Positions 1-7,787 of a stretch of 16,621 nucleotides of DNA are shown here, piece after piece. The notes beneath the pieces are model-generated. The model had not been told where the DNA came from and did not search any database. It worked only from the letters and a program-made list of their open reading frames with translations. The translations under genes and the position numbers were made by a program. Location: positions 1 to 16,621 of the forward strand of contig URZN01000005.1 of assembly GCA_900552345.1 (NCBI GenBank). The letters are read 5' to 3'. Numbering within the stretch: position 1 is the first letter of the stretch; every line of letters starts with the position of its first letter. The DNA comes from an uncultured Collinsella sp. (GTDB taxonomy: Bacteria; Actinomycetota; Coriobacteriia; Coriobacteriales; Coriobacteriaceae).

Positions 1-48
1 CGAGAGAGGCTCCGGTCTCGTGGGCTCGGAGATGTGTATAAGAGACAG
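1..48 (+). other. Nextera/Tn5 library adapter, not genomic
   Basis: Bases 15-48 match the 34-base Nextera read-2 transposase adapter exactly, ending with the 19-bp Tn5 mosaic end at 30-48. Bases 7-14 sit where the 8-base i7 index belongs and agree, from memory, with a known Nextera XT index (N720). Bases 1-6 resemble the end of the P7 primer with one mismatch. Genomic sequence begins at 49. The apparent open frame starting at 20 translates the adapter to a peptide containing MCIRDR, a recognised adapter artefact, and is not a gene. Confidence 0.98.
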
Positions 49-2726
49 GTGTAGAACGCCGTCTGGCGCTCGCCGGCCGCGCGGAATCCGCATCCGTACG
101 CACCGCCCTTCACGCGGATCTCGTTCCACAGGTAGTCGTAGGAGAGCGCGTTGGCGGCAACCGCCCAGGCGCCCGTCACGTCAATGCCCAGACGGCGCGG
201 GTCGCACGCGCGCGCAGCAAAGCAGATGTCGCTGGGGATGACGAAAGCCTCGTGACGGTCGCGCGGCTCCGGCACCACGAGCGCGTTGCGGCCGGCATCG
301 GCGCCGTCGCCCGCGCCAAGCCCCAGGTCGCCCGCGGCATCCCAGTACGCATTGAAGTCCTCGTCGCTGCCGGTAAAGCTCGCCATGCAGCCATCGGCCA
401 CAAAGATGTGGTCTGCCAGCGCGGAAAGCTTGGCGCGCAGGTCGTCCAGTCGCTCGTCAAAGTGGTCGAGCAGATCGCGCAGGAACAGGTAGAAGTCCAC
501 GCCCGAAAGCTGCTCACGCACCACGGCCGAAGGCGAGCTGTAGCTCATAGCGCGGCCGAGCGCCGCCGAGTGGCCGTTGTTGATAAAGCCCTGCTCAAGC
601 CCAATGCGAATCTGCGTGAGCACGTCGCGCACGCGGTCGGCGTCGGCATCGAGCAACAGCGTGCTCGACCACACCTCGCGCGGCAGGCTCGCCAGCGCGT
701 CGATCTTTTCGGACAGGGCACCGGCGCTCACCAGCAGGTAGGGGCGCACGCCGTCCACGTCGGGTTGCGTCATGACCTCGGTCGTAAAGCTCAAAAAGCC
801 CAGCTTGCCGGCGAGCAGGTTGTCGAGTTCCTCGGCCGAATGCTCGCGCGTGGGCAGCTGCTTGAGCAGGCGGCAGAGCAGCGTTACATAGGGCAGGTCC
901 TCAAATGCGACGCAGCTCAGGTCGAAGTACTGCATGGCGTAGGCCAGGCGGTTGGTGGGAATGCCGTGGCGCAGACAGGGGATGGGCGCGGTCGTGTCCA
1001 CAACGAGCGGCGGCTCGGGGCGCGCCTCGCCAATGTCGGATACACGCAGGCGCGGCAGCGTGGCCTTGTCCTCGGGCGTGTCCTCGGCCTCCTGCGCGGC
1101 ACGCAGTACGGCCGTGCGCTCGACCACGTCCGCCAGCTCGGCATCGGTCATGGCGTCGCGCTTGGCAGCCAGCTCGGCAGCTTCGGCACCCTCCGCACCC
1201 CCGGCAGCGTCCACCGGCACCAGCTCGACCAGCGCCATGTGGTCGTTTTCCAGCACCAGCTCGCGCAGCAGGTCCTCAAAGTAGCTGCCGTCCAGCTCGC
1301 CGCGCAGCTCCTCGTACACCGGGCCGTACTTGAGTGCTAGCGTCGCGGCGTCGTCATCGTAGAGCCAGGTGCTCAGCGCGTCGCACGCAATAGCCACGCC
1401 GTCGGCGATGCCATAGTCGCGCTGGCGCAGGTCGTATTCGTTGCTGCTGATGATAGCCTCCAGGCGCTCGCGCGGAACGCCGTGCTCGCACAGGTCGCGG
1501 CAGGCGTCTTGGAACGCGCGGCGCAGCTCGCGCGCCACGCCGGGCTGCGCGTTTTGCAGCATGATGAGCTCGTAGGGTTGCAGGCTCTCGGCCGCGGTGT
1601 AGCTCACCACGTTGCCGCCCAGGCCGGCGGCCAGAATGGCCTTCTTAACCGGCGCCTCGTTGGAGCCCAGCAGTGCCTCGAACAGGATATCCGCCGCGAT
1701 CGTGCGCTTGCGGTCGAGCGCGCTGCCCAGCACCAGGCCCAGGCCTACCAGGGCGTTCTCGGGCGTGGTTGCCATCTCGACGCGCTTATACTCGCAGGTC
1801 ACAGGCTCCTGCACGTCCAGCGGATTGGGCGCCAGCGTGGACGGGTCCTCGCCGGCGGCAACGGCAGCGTCCATGCGGCGGCTCGCGGCGCTCGGCTGCG
1901 ACAGGTAGCGCTCGTCCAAAAATGCCAGCGCGCGGTCCACGTCCAGGTCGCCGTAGAGCGTGATGTAGGAGTTGGAAGGATTGTAGTGGCGCGCGTGCGT
2001 GTCCAGGAACTGTTCGTAGGTGAGCGCGGGAATCGCGCGCGGGTCGCCACCGCTCTCGTGCGCATAGGCGGTGTCGGGATAGAGCGCGGCGTTGACGGCG
2101 TCGTCCAGCACGCTCATGGGGTCGGACAGCGCGCCCTTCATCTCGTTGAACACCACGCCGTTATAGCGCAGCGTGCCCTCGCGCAGGCTCGCGGAGCTGC
2201 CCTCGCCCTCGCCTTCGGCGCCCTCCGGCAGGTCCAGCTCGTAGTGCCAGCCCTCCTGCTCAAAAATGGTGGGCTTGGTATAGATGGCCGGGTTGAACAC
2301 CGCGTCCAGGTACACGTCCATCAGGTTGTACAGATCCTGCTCGTTGGTTGTGGCAACGGGGTAGATGGTTTTGTCGGGGTAGGTCATGGCGTTGAGGAAC
2401 GTCTGCATGGAGCTCTTGATTAGGTCGACAAACGGCTCCTTGACGGGAAACTTGGTCGACCCGCACAGCACTGAGTGCTCAAGAATATGGAACACGCCGG
2501 TGGAATCGGCCGGCGGCGTCTTAAAGCCAATGGCAAAGGCCTTGTTTTCGTCGTCGCACGCCAGGTACAGCAGGCGAGCGCCCGATGCGGTGTGGCGCAG
2601 CACGTAGGCGTCCGAGTCGAGCTCGGGCACGATCTCGCAGCGCTCGACGGCAAAGCCGTGGCAGGTGGTACCGGGCACCAGCAGCGCGGCAGCAGCGGCG
2701 CGCGGGTCGGTTGAGGTGGTGGGCAT
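49..2726 (-). CDS. M16C (PreP-like) insulinase-family zinc metallopeptidase, C-terminus missing
   Basis: The reverse strand is open from ATG at 2726 to the adapter at 49, about 892 codons. The inverted zinc motif HILEH is at residues 80-84 (His80 and His84 ligands, Glu83 catalytic) and the third ligand is Glu195 in VFNEMKGA. Between them, EHSVLCGS, KEPFVDL and TFLNAMTYPDKT are hallmarks of the M16C presequence-protease branch. Near the end, RVKGGAYGCGF carries the Arg and Tyr that family members use to bind substrate. Known members are single-chain, clam-shell peptidases that degrade short peptides. The start is set by AAAGGAGA at 2733-2740, six bases from ATG. Family members run near 970-1000 residues, so roughly the last 80-100 are absent because the library fragment ended there, not because the gene is broken. 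An acidic insert (about residues 167-182) precedes the third ligand. No signal peptide is seen, so a cytoplasmic location is likely. Confidence 0.93.
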
Positions 2727-2742
2727 ATGCAGTCTCCTTTGA

Positions 2743-2758
2743 CGCCCCAGCGGGGGCG
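2743..2758 (-). promoter_or_regulatory. GC-rich hairpin next to the M16C ribosome binding site
   Basis: CGCCCC and GGGGCG form a perfect six-pair stem with a four-base loop, ending three bases from the AAAGGAGA ribosome binding site of the M16C gene. In the mRNA leader it could limit or tune ribosome access. A TATACT hexamer at 2779-2784 on the same strand is a possible -10 box, but no good -35 lies at the usual distance. Confidence 0.35.
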
Positions 2759-2834
2759 AATCGAGTCGAATCCTCGAGAGTATACCCATATGGAGCGCGG
2801 CTCTGCAGCGAACTGAAGACGATGTGGGTGGACT

Positions 2835-2848
2835 AGCCTAGCTAGGCT
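2835..2848. promoter_or_regulatory. Perfect 14-bp palindrome in the divergent intergenic region
   Basis: AGCCTAGCTAGGCT is perfectly self-complementary. It lies about 110 bases upstream of the M16C start and about 160 bases upstream of the GntR start. Its shape suits a dimeric regulator, but nothing identifies which one. Confidence 0.3.
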
Positions 2849-3005
2849 GATAACGCATGCCGCGGGTAGCCGCTGCACCCCGCTAAAGTGAAATAACACC
2901 CCGTTTACCGAATCATTTAGGAAATATATGGACTCCTAAAAAGTTCTAATACAATATAAATCATCTATCTATAAGCTGCTGATTCCTTGCAAAGGTATGG
3001 TTGAT

Positions 3006-3710
3006 ATGGTTGAAGCAAATAGCGTTATCCCTCTGTATAAACAGATTGTCCGTGCGCTCTCTGATTCGATCGCCAACGGCACGTACCGCCCGGGAGATAA
3101 GCTTCCGACCGAGGCGGAGCTCATCGAGCAATTTGGCGTGAGCCGAATAACGGTTCGCTCCGCAATTAAAGAAATGGAAGATGCTGGGCTTGTTGAGAGG
3201 GCCCGCGGCAAGGGCACGTTCGTTTCGTCGGACACACAGATGTATGCCGCGGACGACCGTGAGAGCTTTACCCATTCGTGCCAGCTTGCGGGAAAACAGG
3301 CGTCTACCAGGGTTCTCGCAATGGGCTGGGACTTCCCAAGCCTGCGAGACGCGAAGTTCCTGGGCGTAGACGATACCCAAAAGGTATTGCGTAGTCGTCG
3401 TCTGCGCCTTGTGGATGACAAGCCCACGATGCTGGAAACCAATAGCTATTCCGCTGCGCTTTCTTTTTTGGAGCATGAATCCCTCGAGGATTCGCTGATG
3501 GCGGTACTCGATCGCCAGGGGATCAAGATGGGCCCCAATACGCGTACGCTCGAGGTCTGCTATGCGAGCGAGCTCGAGGCGGCATACCTTAACGTGGAGC
3601 TGGACTCTCCACTGCTTCTGTTTGTCGATAGACGTTATGCTCCAAGCGGCGAGCCGCTTTTCATCTCCCGTCAGGTGTACTGCACCGAGCGACTGAAGTT
3701 CTATTTGTAA
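3006..3710 (+). CDS. GntR-family (HutC/UTRA-type) transcriptional regulator
   Basis: This 234-residue protein has an N-terminal winged helix-turn-helix (about residues 8-75, with PLYKQIVRALSDSI, the PGDKLPTEAEL turn and VSRITVRSAI recognition helix, ending in RGKGTFVS). A UTRA ligand-binding domain follows (about 90-230), ending in RQVYCTERLKFYL. HutC-type members usually repress sugar or amino-acid catabolic genes and are released by a phosphorylated substrate. It lies 135 bases upstream of the PTS genes on the same strand, so it is probably the local regulator of that operon. I chose ATG 3006 because AAAGG at 2991-2995 is ten bases away. An in-frame ATG at 2997 sits one base after that motif and has no usable ribosome binding site. 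The length is normal for the family. Confidence 0.9.
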   Translation: MVEANSVIPLYKQIVRALSDSIANGTYRPGDKLPTEAELIEQFGVSRITVRSAIKEMEDAGLVERARGKGTFVSSDTQMYAADDRESFTHSCQLAGKQASTRVLAMGWDFPSLRDAKFLGVDDTQKVLRSRRLRLVDDKPTMLETNSYSAALSFLEHESLEDSLMAVLDRQGIKMGPNTRTLEVCYASELEAAYLNVELDSPLLLFVDRRYAPSGEPLFISRQVYCTERLKFYL

Positions 3711-3721
3711 ATTAGAGATAG

Positions 3722-3743
3722 ATTGGTCAATTTACCGACCAAT
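3722..3743. promoter_or_regulatory. Inverted repeat between the GntR gene and PTS EIIA, candidate operator
   Basis: ATTGGTC and GACCAAT form perfect 7-bp arms separated by eight bases, beginning 11 bases after the regulator's stop codon. No T-run follows, which argues against an intrinsic terminator. Its position ahead of the PTS genes fits an operator for the adjacent GntR protein. The octamer TTTACCGA in its centre also occurs at 2904-2911, upstream of the regulator gene itself. Confidence 0.4.
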
Positions 3744-3790
3744 TGCTACCGTTCGCGGATTTGGAAAATAGACACACCGCGTAGGGTAGA

Positions 3791-3821
3791 TTGCTAATAT
3801 ACTTTGTTATGACAATATAGT
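3791..3821 (+). promoter_or_regulatory. Possible promoter of the PTS genes
   Basis: TTGCTA (3791-3796) and TATAGT (3816-3821) resemble -35 and -10 boxes, but the spacer is 19 bases, longer than ideal. The stretch is AT-rich and lies 25 bases before the EIIA start. TTGT and ACAA at 3804-3815 form a small inverted repeat inside the spacer. Confidence 0.3.
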
Positions 3822-3845
3822 ACGTCTTATTGATATTGGAGAACT

Positions 3846-4265
3846 ATGAATAAGATATTGCTAGCGAGTCATGGTTATCTCGCCCAAGGTATGAAGAGCT
3901 CTCTCGAGATCCTGATGGGCGCCAACGACCGAATCGAGTGTCTGTGCGCCTATGTCGATGACGACACGAGGGATGTCGCAGCGCTTATCGATGCTTGGAT
4001 GGAGTCGAAGGACCCTGCCGACTCTTGGTTTGTCGTGACTGACATCTTTGGCGGCTCTGTAAACAACGAATTCATTCAGAGGCAGACCGCCGGATCGTTT
4101 ACGTTGATCACCGGAATGAACTTGCCGCTGCTGGTGGAAATGGCTACACAGCTGGACTCCCTGGATGCGGACAAGGCCAAAGCTGCGGTCGAGGGATCAC
4201 GTTCGTTTATCATGCTTTGTGAGGCGGCGGACATGCTTGCCGATGTCGAAGAAGAAGAGTTCTAG
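3846..4265 (+). CDS. PTS mannose/fructose/sorbose-family EIIA component
   Basis: This 139-residue protein is a single EIIA domain of the mannose class. ASHG near the N-terminus places the phospho-accepting histidine at residue 9, and VVTDIFGGS (about residues 58-66) is the conserved active-site loop. It receives phosphate from HPr and passes it to the EIIB encoded next. It is a separate protein here, whereas E. coli ManX fuses IIA and IIB. GGAG at 3838-3841 lies four bases before the start. The C-terminus is acidic (EEEEF). It is probably co-transcribed with EIIB 71 bases downstream. Confidence 0.93.
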   Translation: MNKILLASHGYLAQGMKSSLEILMGANDRIECLCAYVDDDTRDVAALIDAWMESKDPADSWFVVTDIFGGSVNNEFIQRQTAGSFTLITGMNLPLLVEMATQLDSLDADKAKAAVEGSRSFIMLCEAADMLADVEEEEF

Positions 4266-4336
4266 TTAGTTCTGGTTCGAGCCCTAGCTAAGGGTCACGC
4301 CTGTCATTACCTTTATTACGTGCGGAGATGATTACG

Positions 4337-4810
4337 ATGATTAAGCTTACGAGAGTTGATTACCGATTGATTCACGGCCAGGTCGCCATGTCTTGGACAC
4401 ATGCGCTGGACGTCGATTGCATCCTGTGTGCCAGCGACGCCGTGGCAAAAGACGACATGAGAAAAGCCGCTTTGAGGCTCGCCCGCCCCAGCGGCGTTAA
4501 ACTCGTCATCAAGGATGTTGACGCTGCTATCGAGGCGCTCAACAGCGGCGTCACCGACAAGTATTCGCTGTTTATCATTGTCGAGACGATCGAGGATGCC
4601 TATCGCCTTGCTAAGGGTTGCAAAGACATCAAGGAGATCAATTTGGGCGGAACTCGAAAGTCTCCCGAGACCACGCTTCATCCGACCCCCGCGATCTTTG
4701 CGACCGAAACCGATGCCGAGCATATCCAAGAGCTTGTCAACGATGGCGTGGTTATCGAAATCCGTCAGGTCCCCAATGACTCAAAGGTATTTGCCAAGGA
4801 CGTTTTCTAG
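4337..4810 (+). CDS. PTS mannose/fructose/sorbose-family EIIB component
   Basis: This 157-residue EIIB domain opens with MIKLTRVDYRLIHGQVAMSW, the family's signature, with the phospho-accepting histidine at residue 13. It takes phosphate from EIIA and transfers it to the sugar as it passes through EIIC/EIID. I chose ATG 4337 because GCGGAG at 4322-4327 lies nine bases upstream and the protein then begins exactly at the conserved MIKLTRVD. The in-frame ATG at 4328 touches that motif and would add three residues. The gene is followed by a strong terminator, so it and EIIA may form a shorter transcript than the whole locus. Confidence 0.93.
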   Translation: MIKLTRVDYRLIHGQVAMSWTHALDVDCILCASDAVAKDDMRKAALRLARPSGVKLVIKDVDAAIEALNSGVTDKYSLFIIVETIEDAYRLAKGCKDIKEINLGGTRKSPETTLHPTPAIFATETDAEHIQELVNDGVVIEIRQVPNDSKVFAKDVF

Positions 4811-4860
4811 CTGGAAACATACCATTGTCTGGCATTTATTAATCAGGTCCTCCTTTCTTA

Positions 4861-4895
4861 AGCCCGTCGATCATTTGATCGGCGGGCTTTTTATT
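4861..4895 (+). terminator. Intrinsic terminator after EIIB
   Basis: A GC-rich stem (4861-4873 paired with 4876-4888; one G-T pair; the innermost pair probably open) is followed by TTTTATT. It lies inside the PTS locus, between EIIB and the deglycase, so it would separate or attenuate the two halves. Confidence 0.85.
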
Positions 4896-4926
4896 AAAGA
4901 AAAATCAAAAAAATCTGAAATAGTTC

Positions 4927-4954
4927 TTGCATAGTTAGTTATATAAAGTATTAT
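4927..4954 (+). promoter_or_regulatory. Candidate promoter of the deglycase gene
   Basis: TTGCAT (4927-4932) and TATTAT (4949-4954, five of six matches to the -10 consensus) are 16 bases apart in an AT-rich stretch directly after the terminator. An internal promoter is expected here, because the terminator would otherwise starve the deglycase and the EIIC/EIID genes. Confidence 0.4.
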
Positions 4955-4963
4955 AACGTCATG

Positions 4964-4984
4964 GGATGAATGAAGGGTTCATCC
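4964..4984 (+). promoter_or_regulatory. Leader hairpin or operator before the deglycase
   Basis: GGATGAA and TTCATCC are perfect 7-bp arms with a seven-base loop, ten bases after the candidate -10 box and ten bases before the AGGAG ribosome binding site (4994-4998). It could be an operator overlapping the transcript start or a 5' stabilising hairpin. Confidence 0.4.
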
Positions 4985-5004
4985 AAGTGAGTTAGGAGTA
5001 AGGG

Positions 5005-6039
5005 ATGTTCAATTTCGATGAGCCTCGTTACGAGAAGGTTGTGAGCGATGCCCTCGCTCTCCGTCCTCAGATTGAGGCTGCCGTGGACAAGGTCTGCGAG
5101 CAGGGTTATTCCAACATCTTCTTCATCGGCTGCGGCGGCACCTGGGCCCACACGCTCCCGATGAAGTATTGGGTCGAGACCACCACGGCCGACGTCGACG
5201 TCCACTGCGAGATTGCCGCTGAGTTCCTTGCATGCCCGCCCAAGACCTTCAACAAGGACTCGGTCTGCGTCTTCTCCACCCGTACCGGCACCACCCCCGA
5301 GATCATCGAGGCCGCCAAGTTCTGCCAGGAGCAGGGCGCCCGCACGCTGATGTATGTCTCCAACGACAACACCCCGGCCACTGAGTACGCCGATTACAAG
5401 TTCTTCAGCTTCGCCGAGGACGACGTTCTGTGCGAGGCCATCTACACCTACCAGATCACGCTGGTCGCCCGCTTCCTCAAGAACGCCGGCGCCTTCCCCA
5501 AGTACGACACCTTCATGGAGGAGTTCGGCAACATCGCTCCGTACCTCATCAAGGCCAAGGACGCTCAGGACGAGCGCTGCGCCGCCATGGCCGAGGACTT
5601 CAAGGACACCGACTACCACATGGTGATCGGCTCCGGCATGCTCTGGGGTGAGGCCTACGACTACGCCATGTGCATTCTCGAGGAGATGCAGTGGATCAAG
5701 ACCAAGTCCATCCACGCCGCCGAGTTCTTCCACGGCACCATCGAGCTGTGCGAGGAGGGCACGAGCCTCATCATGCTCTACGGCGAGGACGACACCCGTA
5801 AGCTCATGGACCGCGTGGACAACTTCACCCACATGCTCGCCGACGAGAAGGGCGTCCATGTCCGCGTGAACAAGTTCGACACCGCCGAGGTCGAGCTGCC
5901 GTTCAGCGACCCCGAGTTCCGCAAGATCGTCTCCCCGATGGTCACCTACACCATCACCGAGCGTCTGAGCTGCCATCTCGAGCACGTCCGTAACCACCCG
6001 CTCACCACGCGTCGTTACTATCACCAGATGAACTACTAA
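5005..6039 (+). CDS. SIS-domain sugar-phosphate deglycase, FrlB/GfrF/FraB-like
   Basis: This 344-residue protein has two SIS (sugar isomerase) folds. The first contains FIGCGGTWAHTLPMKYW (about residues 39-55) and the phosphate-binding loop STRTGTTPE. The second contains CILEEMQWI and HAAEFFHGTIE, and the protein ends in HPLTTRRYYHQMNY, all typical of fructoselysine-6-phosphate deglycases. Glu227 and His243 have the same 16-residue spacing as the catalytic Glu214/His230 pair I recall from Salmonella FraB. The likely reaction is hydrolysis of a 6-phosphorylated Amadori compound to a free amino acid and glucose 6-phosphate in the cytoplasm. Sitting among mannose-type PTS genes matches the Salmonella gfr and Enterococcus frl arrangements. 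Codon use is strikingly biased: lysine is read as AAG throughout, suggesting very high expression. The exact substrate (fructoselysine, glucoselysine, fructose-asparagine) cannot be read from the sequence. AGGAG lies six bases before the start. Confidence 0.85.
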   Translation: MFNFDEPRYEKVVSDALALRPQIEAAVDKVCEQGYSNIFFIGCGGTWAHTLPMKYWVETTTADVDVHCEIAAEFLACPPKTFNKDSVCVFSTRTGTTPEIIEAAKFCQEQGARTLMYVSNDNTPATEYADYKFFSFAEDDVLCEAIYTYQITLVARFLKNAGAFPKYDTFMEEFGNIAPYLIKAKDAQDERCAAMAEDFKDTDYHMVIGSGMLWGEAYDYAMCILEEMQWIKTKSIHAAEFFHGTIELCEEGTSLIMLYGEDDTRKLMDRVDNFTHMLADEKGVHVRVNKFDTAEVELPFSDPEFRKIVSPMVTYTITERLSCHLEHVRNHPLTTRRYYHQMNY

Positions 6040-6060
6040 TCCTCTCAAATTGCTGCGGTT

Positions 6061-6099
6061 GTCTGCAGGCGAGCTGCGCAGAATGCCTCGCCTGCAGAC
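6061..6099 (+). repeat. Perfect 13-bp inverted repeat between the deglycase and EIIC
   Basis: GTCTGCAGGCGAG (6061-6073) pairs perfectly with 6087-6099 around a 13-base loop. Only TGTTT follows, so it is at best a leaky terminator. In the mRNA it would cap the 3' side of the highly codon-biased deglycase message and could reduce downstream expression of EIIC/EIID or protect the upstream RNA from 3' decay. Confidence 0.75.
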
Positions 6100-6120
6100 C
6101 TGTTTCTGGGGTTGATCGAA

Positions 6121-6894
6121 ATGGTTGTCCAGTATCTTCTAGTTGCACTGGTCGCATTTATTGCGTCCATGGACGAGCAATTATTTGGCATTACGATGCT
6201 TGGTCGTCCGCTGTTTACGAGCCTGTTCGTTGGCTTAATCCTTGGCGATGTCCAGCAGGGCGTTATCGTCGGCGCTGCTTTGGAGTCCATGTTCATGGGC
6301 GCCATTATGGTCGGTGCGGCGGTTCCTCCCGAGGTCTATGCTTCCGGCGTGCTTGGCTGCGCGTTTGCCGTCATTACGGGTACGGGCACGGCAACTGCCG
6401 TCGCACTCGCCCTTCCCGTCTCCGTCTTCCTTCAGGTGTGGCGCAACTTCTGCTACGCCGTTCCGGGTGCCTTTGCCTGCAAGAAGATTGAGACCGCTCT
6501 GGCAAATCGCGATCTTGCCAAGGCGAACCTGTACCATCTGACCGTCGTGCCGCTGTCGATTGGCATTCCGTCTGCACTGCTGGTGTTTTGCTCGCTGTTC
6601 TTTGGTGCCGACCTCATCAACAATGCGCTCAACGCGATTCCGCAGTTTGTGATGGACGGCCTCAACGTTGCATCCGGCGTCATGGTCTGCATCGGCTTCG
6701 CACTTCTTATTAGGACCATGGGCGATAACAAGCTGCTTCCTTGGCTGTTCCTGGGATTCATTATGGTCATCTACCTCAAGATGGACGTTATCGGCGTCGC
6801 CGCAGCTGCCATTTGCGTCGCACTGCTCCTGGCCTTCCGCGAGGGCTCGTCCGGTCCGCAGGCGGTTGCCGAGGATGAAGAGGAGGACTTCTAA
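6121..6894 (+). CDS. PTS mannose/fructose/sorbose-family EIIC permease component
   Basis: This 257-residue, very hydrophobic protein has repeated membrane spans from the first residues (VVQYLLVALVAFIASMD) to the last (VAAAAICVALLLAF). QGVIVGAALESMFMG followed by VGAAVPPE is the conserved EIIC signature of the mannose class. With EIID it forms the membrane channel. I chose ATG 6121 because GGGG at 6108-6111 is nine bases away. An in-frame TTG at 6112 would add MIE and directly abuts that motif. The C-terminus is cytoplasmic-looking and acidic (EDEEEDF). Its stop codon overlaps the EIID start by one base (TAATG), so the two are translationally coupled. Confidence 0.93.
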   Translation: MVVQYLLVALVAFIASMDEQLFGITMLGRPLFTSLFVGLILGDVQQGVIVGAALESMFMGAIMVGAAVPPEVYASGVLGCAFAVITGTGTATAVALALPVSVFLQVWRNFCYAVPGAFACKKIETALANRDLAKANLYHLTVVPLSIGIPSALLVFCSLFFGADLINNALNAIPQFVMDGLNVASGVMVCIGFALLIRTMGDNKLLPWLFLGFIMVIYLKMDVIGVAAAAICVALLLAFREGSSGPQAVAEDEEEDF

Positions 6895-7742
6895 TGGCTA
6901 CCCAGAACACCGACCTCAAAGAGGCCAAGAAGGACGCGATTATGACTCCCGATATGTATCGGAGCATGTTCCTTCGCCAGTTTACGAGCCAGTGCTCGCA
7001 GTCGTACGACAAGATGATGGCAATGGGCTTCATGTACACCATTCAGAAGCCCCTGCGAAAGATCTATCCCAACGACGACGATTACTATGCGGCGCTCGAT
7101 CGCCATACCGAGTTCTTTAACATCACGCCTCATGTGCTTCCGTTTGTAGCCGGCCTTACGGTTTCGATGGAAGAGCAGGCGGCTGCCGATAAGAACTTCG
7201 ACACGTCCTCGATTAACGCTATGAAGGTCGGCCTCATGGGACCGCTTTCCGGCATTGGTGATTCGTTCTACTGGGGTACGTTCCGCGTGGTCGCCGCCGG
7301 CATTGGTATTGGCATCGCGTCGACGGGCAACCCGCTCGGCCCCATCGTGTACGCGCTCATCTACTCCGTGATTAACTTTGCAACGCGTATCGTCGCCGCC
7401 CATCTGGGATACGACCTGGGAACCAAGTTCCTGCAGCAGTCCGAAGAGAACAACCTTATGTCTCGCATGACGCATGCTGCCGGTGTCCTCGGAATGACCG
7501 TTATCGGCGCCATGATTGCGGCACAGGTCTCACTGTCCACTGCTTTGACCTTTGATGTGGGTGGTTCGGAGATTGTCCTGCAGGATCTGTTCGATTCGAT
7601 CTTCCCCGGTCTGCTGCCCTTGCTGGCAACCTTTGCCTGCGTCGCCCTGTACAAAAAGGGCGTCAAGACCATTTGGATTATTATTGGCATCTTCGCGATC
7701 TGCATCATCGGAACGGGCTTGGGAGTGTTCGCGGCGGCGTAA
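6894..7742 (+). CDS. PTS mannose/fructose/sorbose-family EIID component
   Basis: This 282-residue protein begins with a soluble domain containing FTSQCSQSYDKMMAMGFMY and GLTVSMEEQAA. The EIID signature MKVGLMGPLSGIGDSFYWGT follows at about residues 110-130, and then hydrophobic segments run to the C-terminus (IWIIIGIFAICIIGTGLG). It pairs with EIIC one to one in membrane trimers. The GAGGAG inside the EIIC tail serves as its ribosome binding site. It is the last gene of the PTS locus and is followed 45 bases later by a strong terminator. Confidence 0.94.
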   Translation: MATQNTDLKEAKKDAIMTPDMYRSMFLRQFTSQCSQSYDKMMAMGFMYTIQKPLRKIYPNDDDYYAALDRHTEFFNITPHVLPFVAGLTVSMEEQAAADKNFDTSSINAMKVGLMGPLSGIGDSFYWGTFRVVAAGIGIGIASTGNPLGPIVYALIYSVINFATRIVAAHLGYDLGTKFLQQSEENNLMSRMTHAAGVLGMTVIGAMIAAQVSLSTALTFDVGGSEIVLQDLFDSIFPGLLPLLATFACVALYKKGVKTIWIIIGIFAICIIGTGLGVFAAA

Positions 7743-7787
7743 TGTTGACTGCTATGCTCGCGCGTTGGATAACTAACTGACCGTTTG

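Noticed and set aside
20..241. 73-aa ORF at the left end
   Set aside because: Its first residues are translated Nextera adapter and the rest is antisense to the M16C peptidase.
252..2423. Two long plus-strand open frames (252-1340 and 1482-2423) opposite the M16C gene
   Set aside because: They are shadows created by GC-rich codons of the real minus-strand gene. They have Arg/Ala/His/Gln-rich low-complexity translations and no ribosome binding sites.
5005..6039. GlmS or AgaS isomerase identity for the SIS protein
   Set aside because: There is no glutaminase domain, and the C-terminal EFFHG and HPLTTRRYY motifs with the Glu/His spacing fit deglycases better.
4951..6048. 365-codon minus-strand open frame opposite the deglycase
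   Set aside because: It mirrors the strongly biased codons of the deglycase. The Val/Leu/Glu/Gly-rich translation has no family features, and the sense gene has clear motifs.
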